DNA of 8,574 nucleotides from Acidimicrobiaceae bacterium (GTDB lineage: Bacteria; Actinomycetota; Acidimicrobiia; Acidimicrobiales; MedAcidi-G1). This document shows, piece by piece, positions 1 to 7,707 of this stretch. Positions within the stretch are counted from its first letter, which is position 1, and each line of letters begins with the position of its first letter. A program made the translations under genes and the position numbers. Under the pieces are notes generated by a model. That model saw only the letters and a program-made list of their open reading frames with translations. It did no database searches and was not told the origin of the DNA. The stretch is from positions 1 to 8,574 of the forward strand of contig PACE01000002.1 in assembly GCA_002699725.1 (NCBI GenBank), read 5' to 3'.

Positions 1-211
1 AGCACGGGAAACCCGATCTGCCTTCCTAGGGCACACACCTGGGCCACAAGCGTATGCCGTGTACACCGTGCTCCTGGTCGGCGATCAGATAGTCGATCCC
101 CGCCTTCTGCAGAAACTCCACCAGCTGCGGCCACAGCAGATCCGTGGCCAGCACGCCCGTGGTGATCTGCCCAGCCTGTACCTTCTCCCGCAATCGCTTC
201 GCCGCTTCCAT
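1..211 (-). pseudogene. HpcH/HpaI-family aldolase, N-terminal fragment with apparent frameshift, cut by window edge
   Basis: The family comprises class II, metal-dependent pyruvate aldolases that cleave 2-keto-3-deoxy acids, such as HpaI and RhmA. The visible frame opens with ATG at 211-209, preceded by a GGGAG ribosome site 9 nt upstream. It reads through a typical N-terminus: a basic helix, T-G at residues 18-19, LLWPQLVEFLQKAGIDYLI, then a D-x-EHG motif whose His is the family's catalytic histidine. After EHGVH the frame loses similarity and stops at 28-26. Shifting by one base at about position 53 restores a family-like continuation to the left edge (TLVAQVCALGRQIGFPVL), and one added base gives the usual spacing between EHG and this block. 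The reading is therefore a one-base deletion, either a real inactivating mutation or an assembly error near a contig end. The gene is divergent from the gene starting at 345. Family assignment is fairly sure; the exact substrate is unknown. Confidence 0.72.
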
Positions 212-250
212 GCCGAGGTACTCCCTCTTTCGTTTGGACCCTCAGCCGTC

Positions 251-279
251 TGTCGGGACACGCTGGTGTGTCCTCGACA
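251..279. promoter_or_regulatory. Imperfect inverted repeat in divergent spacer (operator-like or hairpin)
   Basis: The left arm is TGTCG+GGACAC (251-261) and the right arm is GTGTCC+T+CGACA (268-279). They are separated by the 6-nt loop GCTGGT (262-267). All eleven bases pair apart from one unpaired T at 274. The dyad lies between two divergently transcribed genes. It overlaps the -35 side of the candidate rightward promoter and would fall in the 5' leader of a leftward transcript started near 280. A dimeric repressor site is the simplest reading; a leader hairpin is the alternative. No regulator gene is visible in the window. Confidence 0.45.
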
Positions 280-292
280 CGTCGCGTACTGT
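264..292 (+). promoter_or_regulatory. Candidate sigma-70-type promoter for the 345-1785 gene pair
   Basis: A TACTGT -10-like hexamer (287-292) follows a weak TGGTGT -35-like hexamer (264-269) at a 17-nt spacing. This would start transcription near 299 and leave a leader of about 45 nt before the ATG at 345. The opposite strand carries TACAGT in the same AT-richer patch (293-288), which could serve the leftward aldolase. The -35 match is poor, so this is tentative. Confidence 0.3.
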
Positions 293-344
293 AACTCACG
301 ATTCGACCGCCATCCACCACGAACCCAGAAGAGGAACCCCTTAC

Positions 345-845
345 ATGGACTACACGATCCGTCGCGCCGCGCAACCTCTCGGTACGCCCACCGCCCACGG
401 CGACCACGCTCTGTGGGCAGGTGCCGACGAGTTGAGCGTGACCGACTACGGGACCACGGTGTCGGACCCGGAGGACTACCTCAAGCACCTCACGGCGTTC
501 GCCCTCTACACGACCGACGGTGGGCGCCTGGAACCGGTGGCCGACGATGAACTCGTGGCGACCGCCGCCGCCGCCAGGGCCGCCCAGAAGGTGCACTACC
601 GGGCCATCGTCGGGATGGACCGTGACGAACAGATCGCCTGCGGCGCCTACGTGTACTTCACGTTCCTGCGACCCTTCGCCCAGATCGCCGGCGTGGCCGA
701 CGAGATCGACTGGACCTGTCCCCGGGACACGCCGGCCGACCTGTACCCGCTGGTGACCGCCGACGTCGAGCCCCCGGAGCGCGACCTGGATGCCGACCCG
801 TTCCCCCTGTACGGCCCGCCCGACGATCCCCTCGGCGGGAACTGA
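345..845 (+). CDS. Hypothetical protein, 166 aa
   Basis: I do not recognise a family. The frame is open well upstream, but ATG at 345 is chosen because an AGAAGAGG ribosome site ends about 10 nt before it and upstream translation would run into the divergent aldolase. The 166-aa product is acidic and probably soluble, with no signal peptide or convincing membrane helix. The middle has an Ala-rich helix (about residues 69-82) leading into a Y-R-A-I-V-G-M-D segment, then an aromatic patch around residues 102-111 (YVYFTFLRPF). The C-terminal 25 residues are Pro/Asp-rich and probably disordered. The stop lies 4 nt before the ATG of the next gene, so the two are almost certainly co-transcribed and translationally coupled. 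A role connected with that CrtC-like neighbour is an inference from position only. Confidence 0.75.
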   Translation: MDYTIRRAAQPLGTPTAHGDHALWAGADELSVTDYGTTVSDPEDYLKHLTAFALYTTDGGRLEPVADDELVATAAAARAAQKVHYRAIVGMDRDEQIACGAYVYFTFLRPFAQIAGVADEIDWTCPRDTPADLYPLVTADVEPPERDLDADPFPLYGPPDDPLGGN

Positions 846-849
846 GCCG

Positions 850-1785
850 ATGCACGAGGCCGCCCCCGCCGACGAGCGCTGGCACGAGTCGGACGGGCAG
901 CGGCTCTGGAACGAGTCGTACTATCTCGACTGGTTCGACCCCGAAGGTCGGGCCGGCGGCTACGTGCGCCTCGGCCTCTACCCGGAACTGGGGGTCTCGT
1001 GGTTCTGGTGCTGCCTGGTCGAGGAAGGTGGTCCGACGGTCTTCGTGGTCGAACACGAGGCCCCGCTACCGCTCAAGCCGGGCCTCGAGATCCGCGCCTC
1101 GGGCCTGTGGGCCGATCTGATCATCGAGGCGCCACTCGACCACTTCAGCGTTGGCGTCGAGGCCTTCGGCGTTGCGGTCGACGACCCGACCGAGGCCTAC
1201 CGGGCTGGACCCGGTGGGCTGCGGGGCGACCGGGTCCCCGTGGGACTCGACCTCGGGTGGGAGACCGACGGCGACCCATCGGGTGGGCCGTGGGCCTTCC
1301 ACTACGGGGTGGCCAGCCGCTACGAGATTCCCTGCCGGGTGGTGGGCGAGGTGCTCGTGGGCGACCGTCGCATCGAACTCGACGGGTGGGGTCAGAGGGA
1401 CCACTCGTGGGGCGTTCGCGATTGGTGGGCCGACGGCTGGACCTGGTTCTCGGGGCGGTTGGAGGGCGGAGAGAGGTTCCACGCCGTGCAGGTGGTCGGC
1501 CGGGACGGCGGCATCGGCTACCGGTCCTCGCCGGACGGCCTGGCCGCCGAGTACCGGGTGGCGTCGGTGCCGAACCTCGGACCCGAGGGCATTCCGGTGT
1601 CGGGTTCGGTGGAGTTGGGCGACCTGCGGCTCGACTACGAGCCCGTTGCGTGGGCGCCGCTTCTGCTCAACCACCCGGACGACGGTCGGCAGTCGCGGTT
1701 CCCCCGCGGACTTGTTTCAGTGAGGGCCGATGACGGCCGCACCGGTCACGCCTGGCTGGAACTCAACCAGCCCCCTACCCACTGA
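850..1785 (+). CDS. CrtC-like / DUF7064-DUF7065-type protein, 311 aa
   Basis: The product resembles a family of roughly 300-residue bacterial proteins, common in actinobacteria and annotated DUF7064/DUF7065. These are distantly like the hydroxyneurosporene synthase (CrtC) / lipocalin-type beta-sandwich fold. The key signature is GWGQRDHSWGVRDWW at residues 179-193. An aromatic, strand-rich first half is seen (W-F-W at 51-53, the F-H-Y-G segment at 150-153), and the second half ends in an A-W-L-E-L strand. No signal peptide or membrane segment is present, so it is probably cytoplasmic. Homologs often sit near lipid, terpenoid or steroid metabolism genes, but no member function is firmly known to me. 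ATG at 850 is favoured over an in-frame ATG at 790 because it follows the previous stop by 4 nt with GGCGGGA just upstream. The stop is 6 nt from that of the convergent gene. Confidence 0.75.
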   Translation: MHEAAPADERWHESDGQRLWNESYYLDWFDPEGRAGGYVRLGLYPELGVSWFWCCLVEEGGPTVFVVEHEAPLPLKPGLEIRASGLWADLIIEAPLDHFSVGVEAFGVAVDDPTEAYRAGPGGLRGDRVPVGLDLGWETDGDPSGGPWAFHYGVASRYEIPCRVVGEVLVGDRRIELDGWGQRDHSWGVRDWWADGWTWFSGRLEGGERFHAVQVVGRDGGIGYRSSPDGLAAEYRVASVPNLGPEGIPVSGSVELGDLRLDYEPVAWAPLLLNHPDDGRQSRFPRGLVSVRADDGRTGHAWLELNQPPTH

Positions 1786-1795
1786 CCCCCGTCAG
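1782..1795. repeat. Small palindrome spanning both convergent stop codons
   Basis: CTGAC and GTCAG flank a CCCC loop. The left arm contains the TGA of the rightward gene (1783-1785) and the right arm contains the TGA of the leftward gene (1794-1792). An alternative pairing is CCCC/GGGG around GTCA. It could be a weak bidirectional termination hairpin, but there is no T-run and the stem is only 5 bp. It may simply be a by-product of abutting stops. Confidence 0.3.
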
Positions 1796-2700
1796 GGGCG
1801 GTTGTGGGCGAGGCGGTCGACGGCCAGAACGACGGCGAACGCTGCTGCGGCCAGGAGTAGGGGCACCGGGAGGTCGCCTGCCGGGGGCCATTCGAGGCCG
1901 GTGCCCGGGATCGAGGTGTCGGCGGTGTCGCCGATGACGCCCACGCCGTTGGGCCAGGGCCACAGCACCCGTAGCGATCCGATCATGAGGCCGATGAGCA
2001 CCGCCAGCATCGTGTCGTGGTGCCGCTCGAGGAGTCGGGTGAGCAGCGAGGCGAACAGCGCCAGCCCGAGCACGGCACCCACGCCGAAGACGACGGCGTC
2101 GCCGATCATCCGGTCGTCGATCACGGCCAGGATGGTCTCGTACATGCCGAACATGAGCAGGAGGAAGGAGCCGGACAAGCCGGGCAGGATCATGGCGCAG
2201 ATGGCGACCGCCCCGGCCACGAACAGTACGAGCGGCGACGGGTCGGCGACCGGGCCGGCCTGCCAGCCGAGGGCGGTGAACAGGACCACGCCGACGGCCG
2301 CCATCAGGGCCAGCCGGGGTCCGTCCCAGTTCGGGAGCCGCCACGACACCACGATCGACGCCACCACGAGGCCGAGGAACAGCCCGGCCATCGCCTCGGG
2401 GTGGTCCTCCAGCCCGGATTCGAGGAGGCCGGCGAGCAGGACGACGGTGACGAGTGCGCCGCCCGCCAGCGGCAGCAGGAGCCCCCACTCGATCGACTTC
2501 AGGCGGTCGATGCCGCCCCGGACGTCGCCGCGGGCGAACCTGACCACGGACCCGGCCCCGTCGCTGATGGCTGTGATGAGGCGTTCGTAGATCCCGAACA
2601 TGAGGGCGAGGGTCCCGCCCGAGACGCCCGGCACGATGTTGGCTGCACCCATGAGGGCGCCCTGGGCGACCCGGGTCGCCGGGTTTCCGCTTGCGGGCAT
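1792..2700 (-). CDS. popT: DUF368 membrane protein, PopT-type undecaprenyl-phosphate translocase
   Basis: DUF368 proteins were shown to recycle undecaprenyl phosphate (C55-P) to the inner leaflet of the membrane, supporting peptidoglycan and other envelope synthesis. The 302-aa product is strongly hydrophobic, with about 8 membrane or re-entrant segments. It carries the family's duplicated motif: NIVPGVSGGT at residues 21-30 and MILPGLSGSF at 170-179. Each is followed by an L-M-F-G-x-Y-E block (33-39 and 182-188), consistent with an inverted-repeat transporter fold. ATG at 2700 overlaps the upstream thioesterase stop by one base (TGATG) and has GGAG 7 nt upstream, so translation is coupled. 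The longer in-frame extension to 3114 is rejected because it overlies the thioesterase. Length and motifs are complete. Lipid specificity is inferred from characterised family members. Confidence 0.88.
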   Translation of the reverse strand: MPASGNPATRVAQGALMGAANIVPGVSGGTLALMFGIYERLITAISDGAGSVVRFARGDVRGGIDRLKSIEWGLLLPLAGGALVTVVLLAGLLESGLEDHPEAMAGLFLGLVVASIVVSWRLPNWDGPRLALMAAVGVVLFTALGWQAGPVADPSPLVLFVAGAVAICAMILPGLSGSFLLLMFGMYETILAVIDDRMIGDAVVFGVGAVLGLALFASLLTRLLERHHDTMLAVLIGLMIGSLRVLWPWPNGVGVIGDTADTSIPGTGLEWPPAGDLPVPLLLAAAAFAVVLAVDRLAHNRP

Positions 2701-3122
2701 CAGGATGCTCCGTCCTGCCCGATCGTGAAGGAGGCGAGCGCCTCGCCGATGAAGGCGGGGGGGCGCACCGGCCTGCCACCGGTGTCGGTCACCGCAGCGA
2801 GCACCTCCTGGGTGGCGAGTACCTTGTCGCCTCGCAGGATCCGCTGGCCCCACCGGGAGGAGGCCCGCCGGTTCTCGACCACCCCGGTCTCGATGACGAG
2901 GGAGTCGCCGCCCACGGCCGAGGCGAGGAACCGGGTCTCGATGCGGGAGACGACGAACCGGTAGCCCTGCTCCTCGAGGTCGTGGAGCCCGAGCCCCACT
3001 GAGTCGAGCAACTCGATGCGGCCGGTCTCGAAGAGCTGCACGTACACGGAGTGGTTGAGGTGACCGTAGGGGTCGAGTTCGTAGAAGCGGACCTTGACGG
3101 GGTGTCGGTGGCACTCGGGCAT
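2700..3122 (-). CDS. Acyl-CoA thioesterase, hotdog fold (4HBT / YbgC-FadM type)
   Basis: The 140-aa protein is a standard-length single hotdog domain that hydrolyses acyl-CoA or acyl-ACP thioesters. The signature V-R-F-Y-E-L-D-P-Y-G-H-L-N-H lies at residues 11-24, with the expected catalytic Asp17 and the G-H-x-N turn. It is followed by the central helix V-Y-V-Q-L-F-E-T-G-R-I-E-L (26-38). Later beta strands (R-F-V-V-S-R-I-E-T-R-F at 55-65, and S-L-V-I-E-T at 74-79) fit the sheet. It is cytoplasmic and probably multimeric. ATG at 3122 has no clear Shine-Dalgarno site; a TAGCGT box 7 nt upstream suggests a leaderless transcript. Its stop overlaps the popT start by one base. The acyl substrate cannot be told from the sequence. 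Confidence 0.87.
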   Translation of the reverse strand: MPECHRHPVKVRFYELDPYGHLNHSVYVQLFETGRIELLDSVGLGLHDLEEQGYRFVVSRIETRFLASAVGGDSLVIETGVVENRRASSRWGQRILRGDKVLATQEVLAAVTDTGGRPVRPPAFIGEALASFTIGQDGAS

Positions 3123-3129
3123 CGGGAGG

Positions 3130-3135
3130 ACGCTA
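3130..3135 (-). promoter_or_regulatory. -10-like TAGCGT box, leaderless-type promoter for the thioesterase-popT unit
   Basis: On the minus strand TAGCGT ends 7 nt before the ATG at 3122. That is the spacing at which actinobacterial TANNNT boxes start transcription on the initiation codon itself. The absence of a Shine-Dalgarno site supports this. No -35 is evident. Confidence 0.4.
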
Positions 3136-3162
3136 GCCCTCGTCCCGGCGGGTTGGCGTGGC

Positions 3163-3168
3163 TACCCT
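3163..3168 (+). promoter_or_regulatory. -10-like TACCCT box, leaderless-type promoter for the alpha/beta hydrolase
   Basis: TACCCT ends 8 nt before the ATG at 3177 and there is no clear purine-rich ribosome site next to the start. The geometry mirrors the divergent box at 3135-3130, so the 54-bp spacer (3123-3176) appears to hold two back-to-back leaderless promoters. Confidence 0.38.
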
Positions 3169-3176
3169 CCCGACCT

Positions 3177-4004
3177 ATGGGTGACGGGACGTCGATCGAG
3201 TTGCACGTCGAGGCCTTCGGGCCGGACGACGGCGACCCGGTACTGCTGCTGTCGGGTGCCGACGCCCAGTGCACCCGGTGGACCCCTGCTTTCGTGGATC
3301 CGCTCGTCGAAGCCGGCCATCGGGTGGTGCGATTCGACACTCGCGACTGCGGCCTCTCGACCAAGCTGCCCTCGGACGTCGGCTACACGCTCGACGACCT
3401 GGCGGCCGACGCCTGCCGTGTGCTCGATTGCGAGGGCGTCGACGCCGCACACCTGGTTGGCCGCTCGATGGGCGGGATGGTCGCCCAGGTCATGGCCCTC
3501 GACCACGCCGACCGGGTGCTTTCGATGACGCTGTTGTGTTCCACGCCCGGACTCGGTGATGAGCGCCTCCCACCTCCGGAGGAGCGGTTGATCGACCAGA
3601 TCACCGAACGGCTCTTCTCGGCACCGCCCGTTGGCCACGCCGAGAGGGTGGCGTGGATCGTCGGCCTCGACCGGCTTTTCGCCGGTCCCCGCTACCCGTT
3701 CGACGAAGTGGTGGGGGCGCTCGTCGCCGATGCCGATGTGACCCGCTGCTGGTTCCCCGAGACCGGGCATGGCCCCGCCGTCAATTCGTCGCCATCGCGC
3801 CTCGACCGGCTGGGTGACATCGGGGTCCGGACCCTCGTCGTCCACGGCACCGCCGACCCGGTGTTTCCGGTCGAGCACGGCATTGTCCTCGCAGAGGGCA
3901 TTCCCGGCGCCAACCTCTGGCTGGTGGAGGGCCTCGGCCACGAGGTCCCGGACGCCTGCGCGGCCGAGTTGCTGCCGAAGGTCCTCGCCCACCTGGCGGG
4001 CTGA
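3177..4004 (+). CDS. Alpha/beta hydrolase, RdmC (aclacinomycin methylesterase)-like
   Basis: The 275-aa product has a complete alpha/beta-hydrolase fold. The nucleophile elbow G-R-S-M-G-G puts the catalytic Ser at residue 97. The acid is Asp227 in G-T-A-D-P-V-F-P and the base is His255 in G-L-G-H-E-V-P. The upstream segment V-V-R-F-D-T-R-D-C-G-L-S-T (50-62) is typical of RdmC-like esterases, which hydrolyse methyl or other carboxylic esters. A lid-like insertion occupies about residues 125-205. There is no signal peptide, so it is probably cytoplasmic. ATG at 3177 is chosen because it gives the normal family N-terminus and leaves the divergent spacer free; upstream in-frame codons would overlap the divergent thioesterase. 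The substrate is unknown. The gene converges on sdhB with a 46-bp gap. Confidence 0.85.
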   Translation: MGDGTSIELHVEAFGPDDGDPVLLLSGADAQCTRWTPAFVDPLVEAGHRVVRFDTRDCGLSTKLPSDVGYTLDDLAADACRVLDCEGVDAAHLVGRSMGGMVAQVMALDHADRVLSMTLLCSTPGLGDERLPPPEERLIDQITERLFSAPPVGHAERVAWIVGLDRLFAGPRYPFDEVVGALVADADVTRCWFPETGHGPAVNSSPSRLDRLGDIGVRTLVVHGTADPVFPVEHGIVLAEGIPGANLWLVEGLGHEVPDACAAELLPKVLAHLAG

Positions 4005-4028
4005 CGGGAGCGCACACGCGAACCGACG

Positions 4029-4040
4029 CCCCGCCCGGGG
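4029..4040. terminator. Possible GC-rich hairpin between convergent hydrolase and sdhB
   Basis: CCCC (4029-4032) can pair with GGGG (4037-4040) across a GCCC loop in the 46-bp convergent spacer. There is no T-run on the plus strand; a pyrimidine-rich stretch (TTCTCCTTCC) precedes it on the minus strand rather than following it. The stem is short, so this is only a weak candidate for a bidirectional terminator. Confidence 0.22.
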
Positions 4041-4050
4041 GGAAGGAGAA

Positions 4051-4833
4051 CTAGTGCTGGCCGGCGAGGCCCCGGTTCTTGACCTTGGCCTTCATGTAGT
4101 CACGGTTCATCAGGGCGATGAAGTCGAGGCTGATCTCCTTGGGGCAGGCCTCGGTGCATTCGCCGTGGTTTGTGCACGACCCGAAGAACTCCTCCATGGT
4201 CTCGACCATTGCCTCGGTTCGGCTCCAGCGTTCGGCCTGGCCCTGGGGCAGAAGGCCCAGATGGCCGATCTTGGCGGAGGTGAACAGTTGGGCGGCCGAG
4301 TTGGGGCAGGCGGCGACGCAGGCGCCGCAGCCGATGCAGGCGGCGGCGTCGAACGCCTGGTCGGCGGCGGCCTTGGGGACGGGGGTGAGGTTGGCATCGG
4401 AGGCGGCGCCGGTGTTGACCGAGATGTAGCCGCCGGCCTCGATGATGGCGTCGAGCGGTGACCGGTCGACGGCGAGGTCGCGGATGACGGGGAACCCGGT
4501 GGCCCGGAACGGCTCGATCACGATCTCGTCGTCGTCGGCGAACTCGCGCATGTGGAGCTGGCAGGTGGCGGTGGCCTTCTGGGGACCGTGGGCGCGGCCG
4601 TTGATCATTACGCCGCAGGTGCCGCAGATGCCCTCGCGGCAGTCGCTCTCGAAGGCGATGGGCTCCTTGCCGGCGGCGTTGAGCTCCTCGTTGAGGAGGT
4701 CGAGCATCTCGAGGAACGAGGCGTCGGTGCTGATGGCCTGCTGGTGGGTCTCGAAGCCGCCGGGGGCGTCGGCGGAGGTCTGGCGCCACACCTTGAGGGT
4801 GACGTTGATGGTCTCACCGTGCGATCCGGACAT
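4051..4833 (-). CDS. sdhB: Succinate dehydrogenase iron-sulfur subunit
   Basis: SdhB relays electrons from the flavin of SdhA to the quinone site through three Fe-S clusters on the cytoplasmic face. In the 260-aa product the N-terminal ferredoxin domain has C-R-E-G-I-C-G-T-C at residues 65-73 and the last ligand at Cys91, giving a [2Fe-2S] cluster with four cysteines. The C-terminal domain has [12 protein letters not shown] (Cys166, 169, 172, 176) and [12 protein letters not shown] (Cys220, 226, 230) for the [4Fe-4S] and [3Fe-4S] clusters. The long Cys73-Cys91 spacing with I-N-G-x-A-H-G-P is typical of type-B, menaquinone-linked enzymes such as mycobacterial Sdh1. ATG at 4833 is chosen because GAGGGG lies 5 nt upstream and it starts 14 nt after the sdhA stop; a longer frame to 4935 overlaps sdhA. 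It is the last gene of sdhCAB. Confidence 0.96.
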   Translation of the reverse strand: MSGSHGETINVTLKVWRQTSADAPGGFETHQQAISTDASFLEMLDLLNEELNAAGKEPIAFESDCREGICGTCGVMINGRAHGPQKATATCQLHMREFADDDEIVIEPFRATGFPVIRDLAVDRSPLDAIIEAGGYISVNTGAASDANLTPVPKAAADQAFDAAACIGCGACVAACPNSAAQLFTSAKIGHLGLLPQGQAERWSRTEAMVETMEEFFGSCTNHGECTEACPKEISLDFIALMNRDYMKAKVKNRGLAGQH

Positions 4834-4847
4834 GTCGGCCCCTCGTC

Positions 4848-6767
<1,920 letters not shown>

Positions 6768-6769
6768 GG

Positions 6770-7615
6770 TCACCCCTGGTGCCCTTCGGCCTCTTCAGCG
6801 AGGCATGTATTGCCCTCGACCTCGCCGATGGGGCAGGTCCGGTTGTCTTCGTCGATGAGGCCTGCCTGGGTGAGGATCGGGAACGAGAGGTTGCCGACCA
6901 GGATCAGGCCGGCGAGCAGCGTGGCGAGGCCGCGGCGCAGGTGGTTGTAGCGGGGATTGTTGATGCCGAGGCTCTGGAACATCGACCAGGCGCCGTGGAA
7001 GATGTGGAAGGCCAGCGCCACGTTGGCGACGATGTAGAGGATCGCCACGGGTAGGGCCGACAGCGACGTGGAGACGTTGTGGTACGGGTCGCCGGCGACG
7101 AAGTCGTCGCCCAGCCACCAGCCCCAGGTCAGGTCGGCCAGGTGGTAGAGGATGAACAGGGCGATGATCGGGCCGGTCCAGCGCATGGTGCGGCTGGCGT
7201 AGGTGGCGGCGACGTGCTCGCGGCCGCCGGCGTACCTCTTGGCGCCGCTGACGAGGCCGGCGTCCTCGCTCGAGGCCCGGCTCATGCGGCTGAGGCTGAT
7301 CGCCGAGTGCAGGTGCAGGACGAACATGGAGAGCAACCCGAGGCGCAGCAGCCAGAGCACGGCGCTCTTCGGCACGAGGCCGCCGCCGATGGTGCGCAGC
7401 GATTCGGCGTATTCGTGCATGCGGGCCGGGCCCTCGTACACGTGCAGGTTGCCGACCATGTGGGCCAGGACGAAGCCGATCAGCCCGATGCCGGTGAGGG
7501 CCATCACCCATTTGCGGCCGACGGCGGTCTGGTAGAGGTTCAGCGGGAACGGCCATTCCCTGCTGCGGCGGTGGACCGGGGCGACGCGGTAGCGCTCGCC
7601 GGTGGTCTGTGCCAT
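6770..7615 (-). CDS. sdhC: Succinate dehydrogenase cytochrome b subunit, five-helix type
   Basis: This is the membrane anchor that binds heme b and the quinone site. The 281-aa product has five hydrophobic helices at about residues 37-55, 84-105, 144-165, 187-210 and 228-250, as in the single-subunit anchors of type-B enzymes; no sdhD is needed or seen. Histidines in the helices suitable as heme ligands are His52, His101 or His103, His158 and His204. R-K-W-V-M-A-L-T-G at 34-42 is the typical first-helix entry. ATG at 7615 follows a strong GGAGGAA site with 5-nt spacing; longer upstream reading frames have no such support. The C-terminus carries an extra tail of about 25 residues with Cys261 and Cys271 in an acidic context. 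It is the first gene of sdhCAB; the stop overlaps or nearly touches the sdhA start. Confidence 0.93.
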   Translation of the reverse strand: MAQTTGERYRVAPVHRRSREWPFPLNLYQTAVGRKWVMALTGIGLIGFVLAHMVGNLHVYEGPARMHEYAESLRTIGGGLVPKSAVLWLLRLGLLSMFVLHLHSAISLSRMSRASSEDAGLVSGAKRYAGGREHVAATYASRTMRWTGPIIALFILYHLADLTWGWWLGDDFVAGDPYHNVSTSLSALPVAILYIVANVALAFHIFHGAWSMFQSLGINNPRYNHLRRGLATLLAGLILVGNLSFPILTQAGLIDEDNRTCPIGEVEGNTCLAEEAEGHQG

Positions 7616-7618
7616 GGA

Positions 7619-7625
7619 TTCCTCC
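7619..7625 (-). promoter_or_regulatory. Strong Shine-Dalgarno site of sdhC
   Basis: GGAGGAA on the minus strand, with the GGAGG core 5 nt before the ATG at 7615, fixes the sdhC start. The rest of the 92-bp gap to the upstream gene (7616-7707) must hold any sdh promoter. TACCTT at 7666-7661 is the best -10-like box, but I see no matching -35. Confidence 0.7.
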
Positions 7626-7707
7626 AGATAGCGGTTGCCGGGTGGTACGGCGCTGCCGAGAAGGTAGTGGCCCTGTCGGGGGCGGGCTACCCATGGGCGC
7701 CGGGTTG

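Noticed and set aside
144..344. Upstream start at 144 for the 166-aa hypothetical gene
   Set aside because: It would overlap the divergent aldolase and read through the dyad and promoter region. The ATG at 345 has a good ribosome site and the upstream translation looks non-coding.
1775..2964. Long plus- and minus-strand open frames overlapping popT and the thioesterase (286, 315 and 334 codons)
   Set aside because: They are compositional shadows (Arg/Pro/Gly/Ala or Glu/His/Asp-rich) without motifs, whereas the membrane-protein frame shows the duplicated P-G-x-S-G motifs.
2701..3114. N-terminal extension of popT to give a 440-aa protein
   Set aside because: The extra 138 residues are Arg/Pro-rich and lie out of frame over the thioesterase gene, which has real hotdog motifs. 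DUF368 homology begins at the ATG at 2700.
7690..7697. CCCATGGG palindrome upstream of sdhC as an operator
   Set aside because: It is only 8 bp, with weak imperfect extension. Such GC-rich palindromes arise by chance, and nothing ties it to a known regulator.
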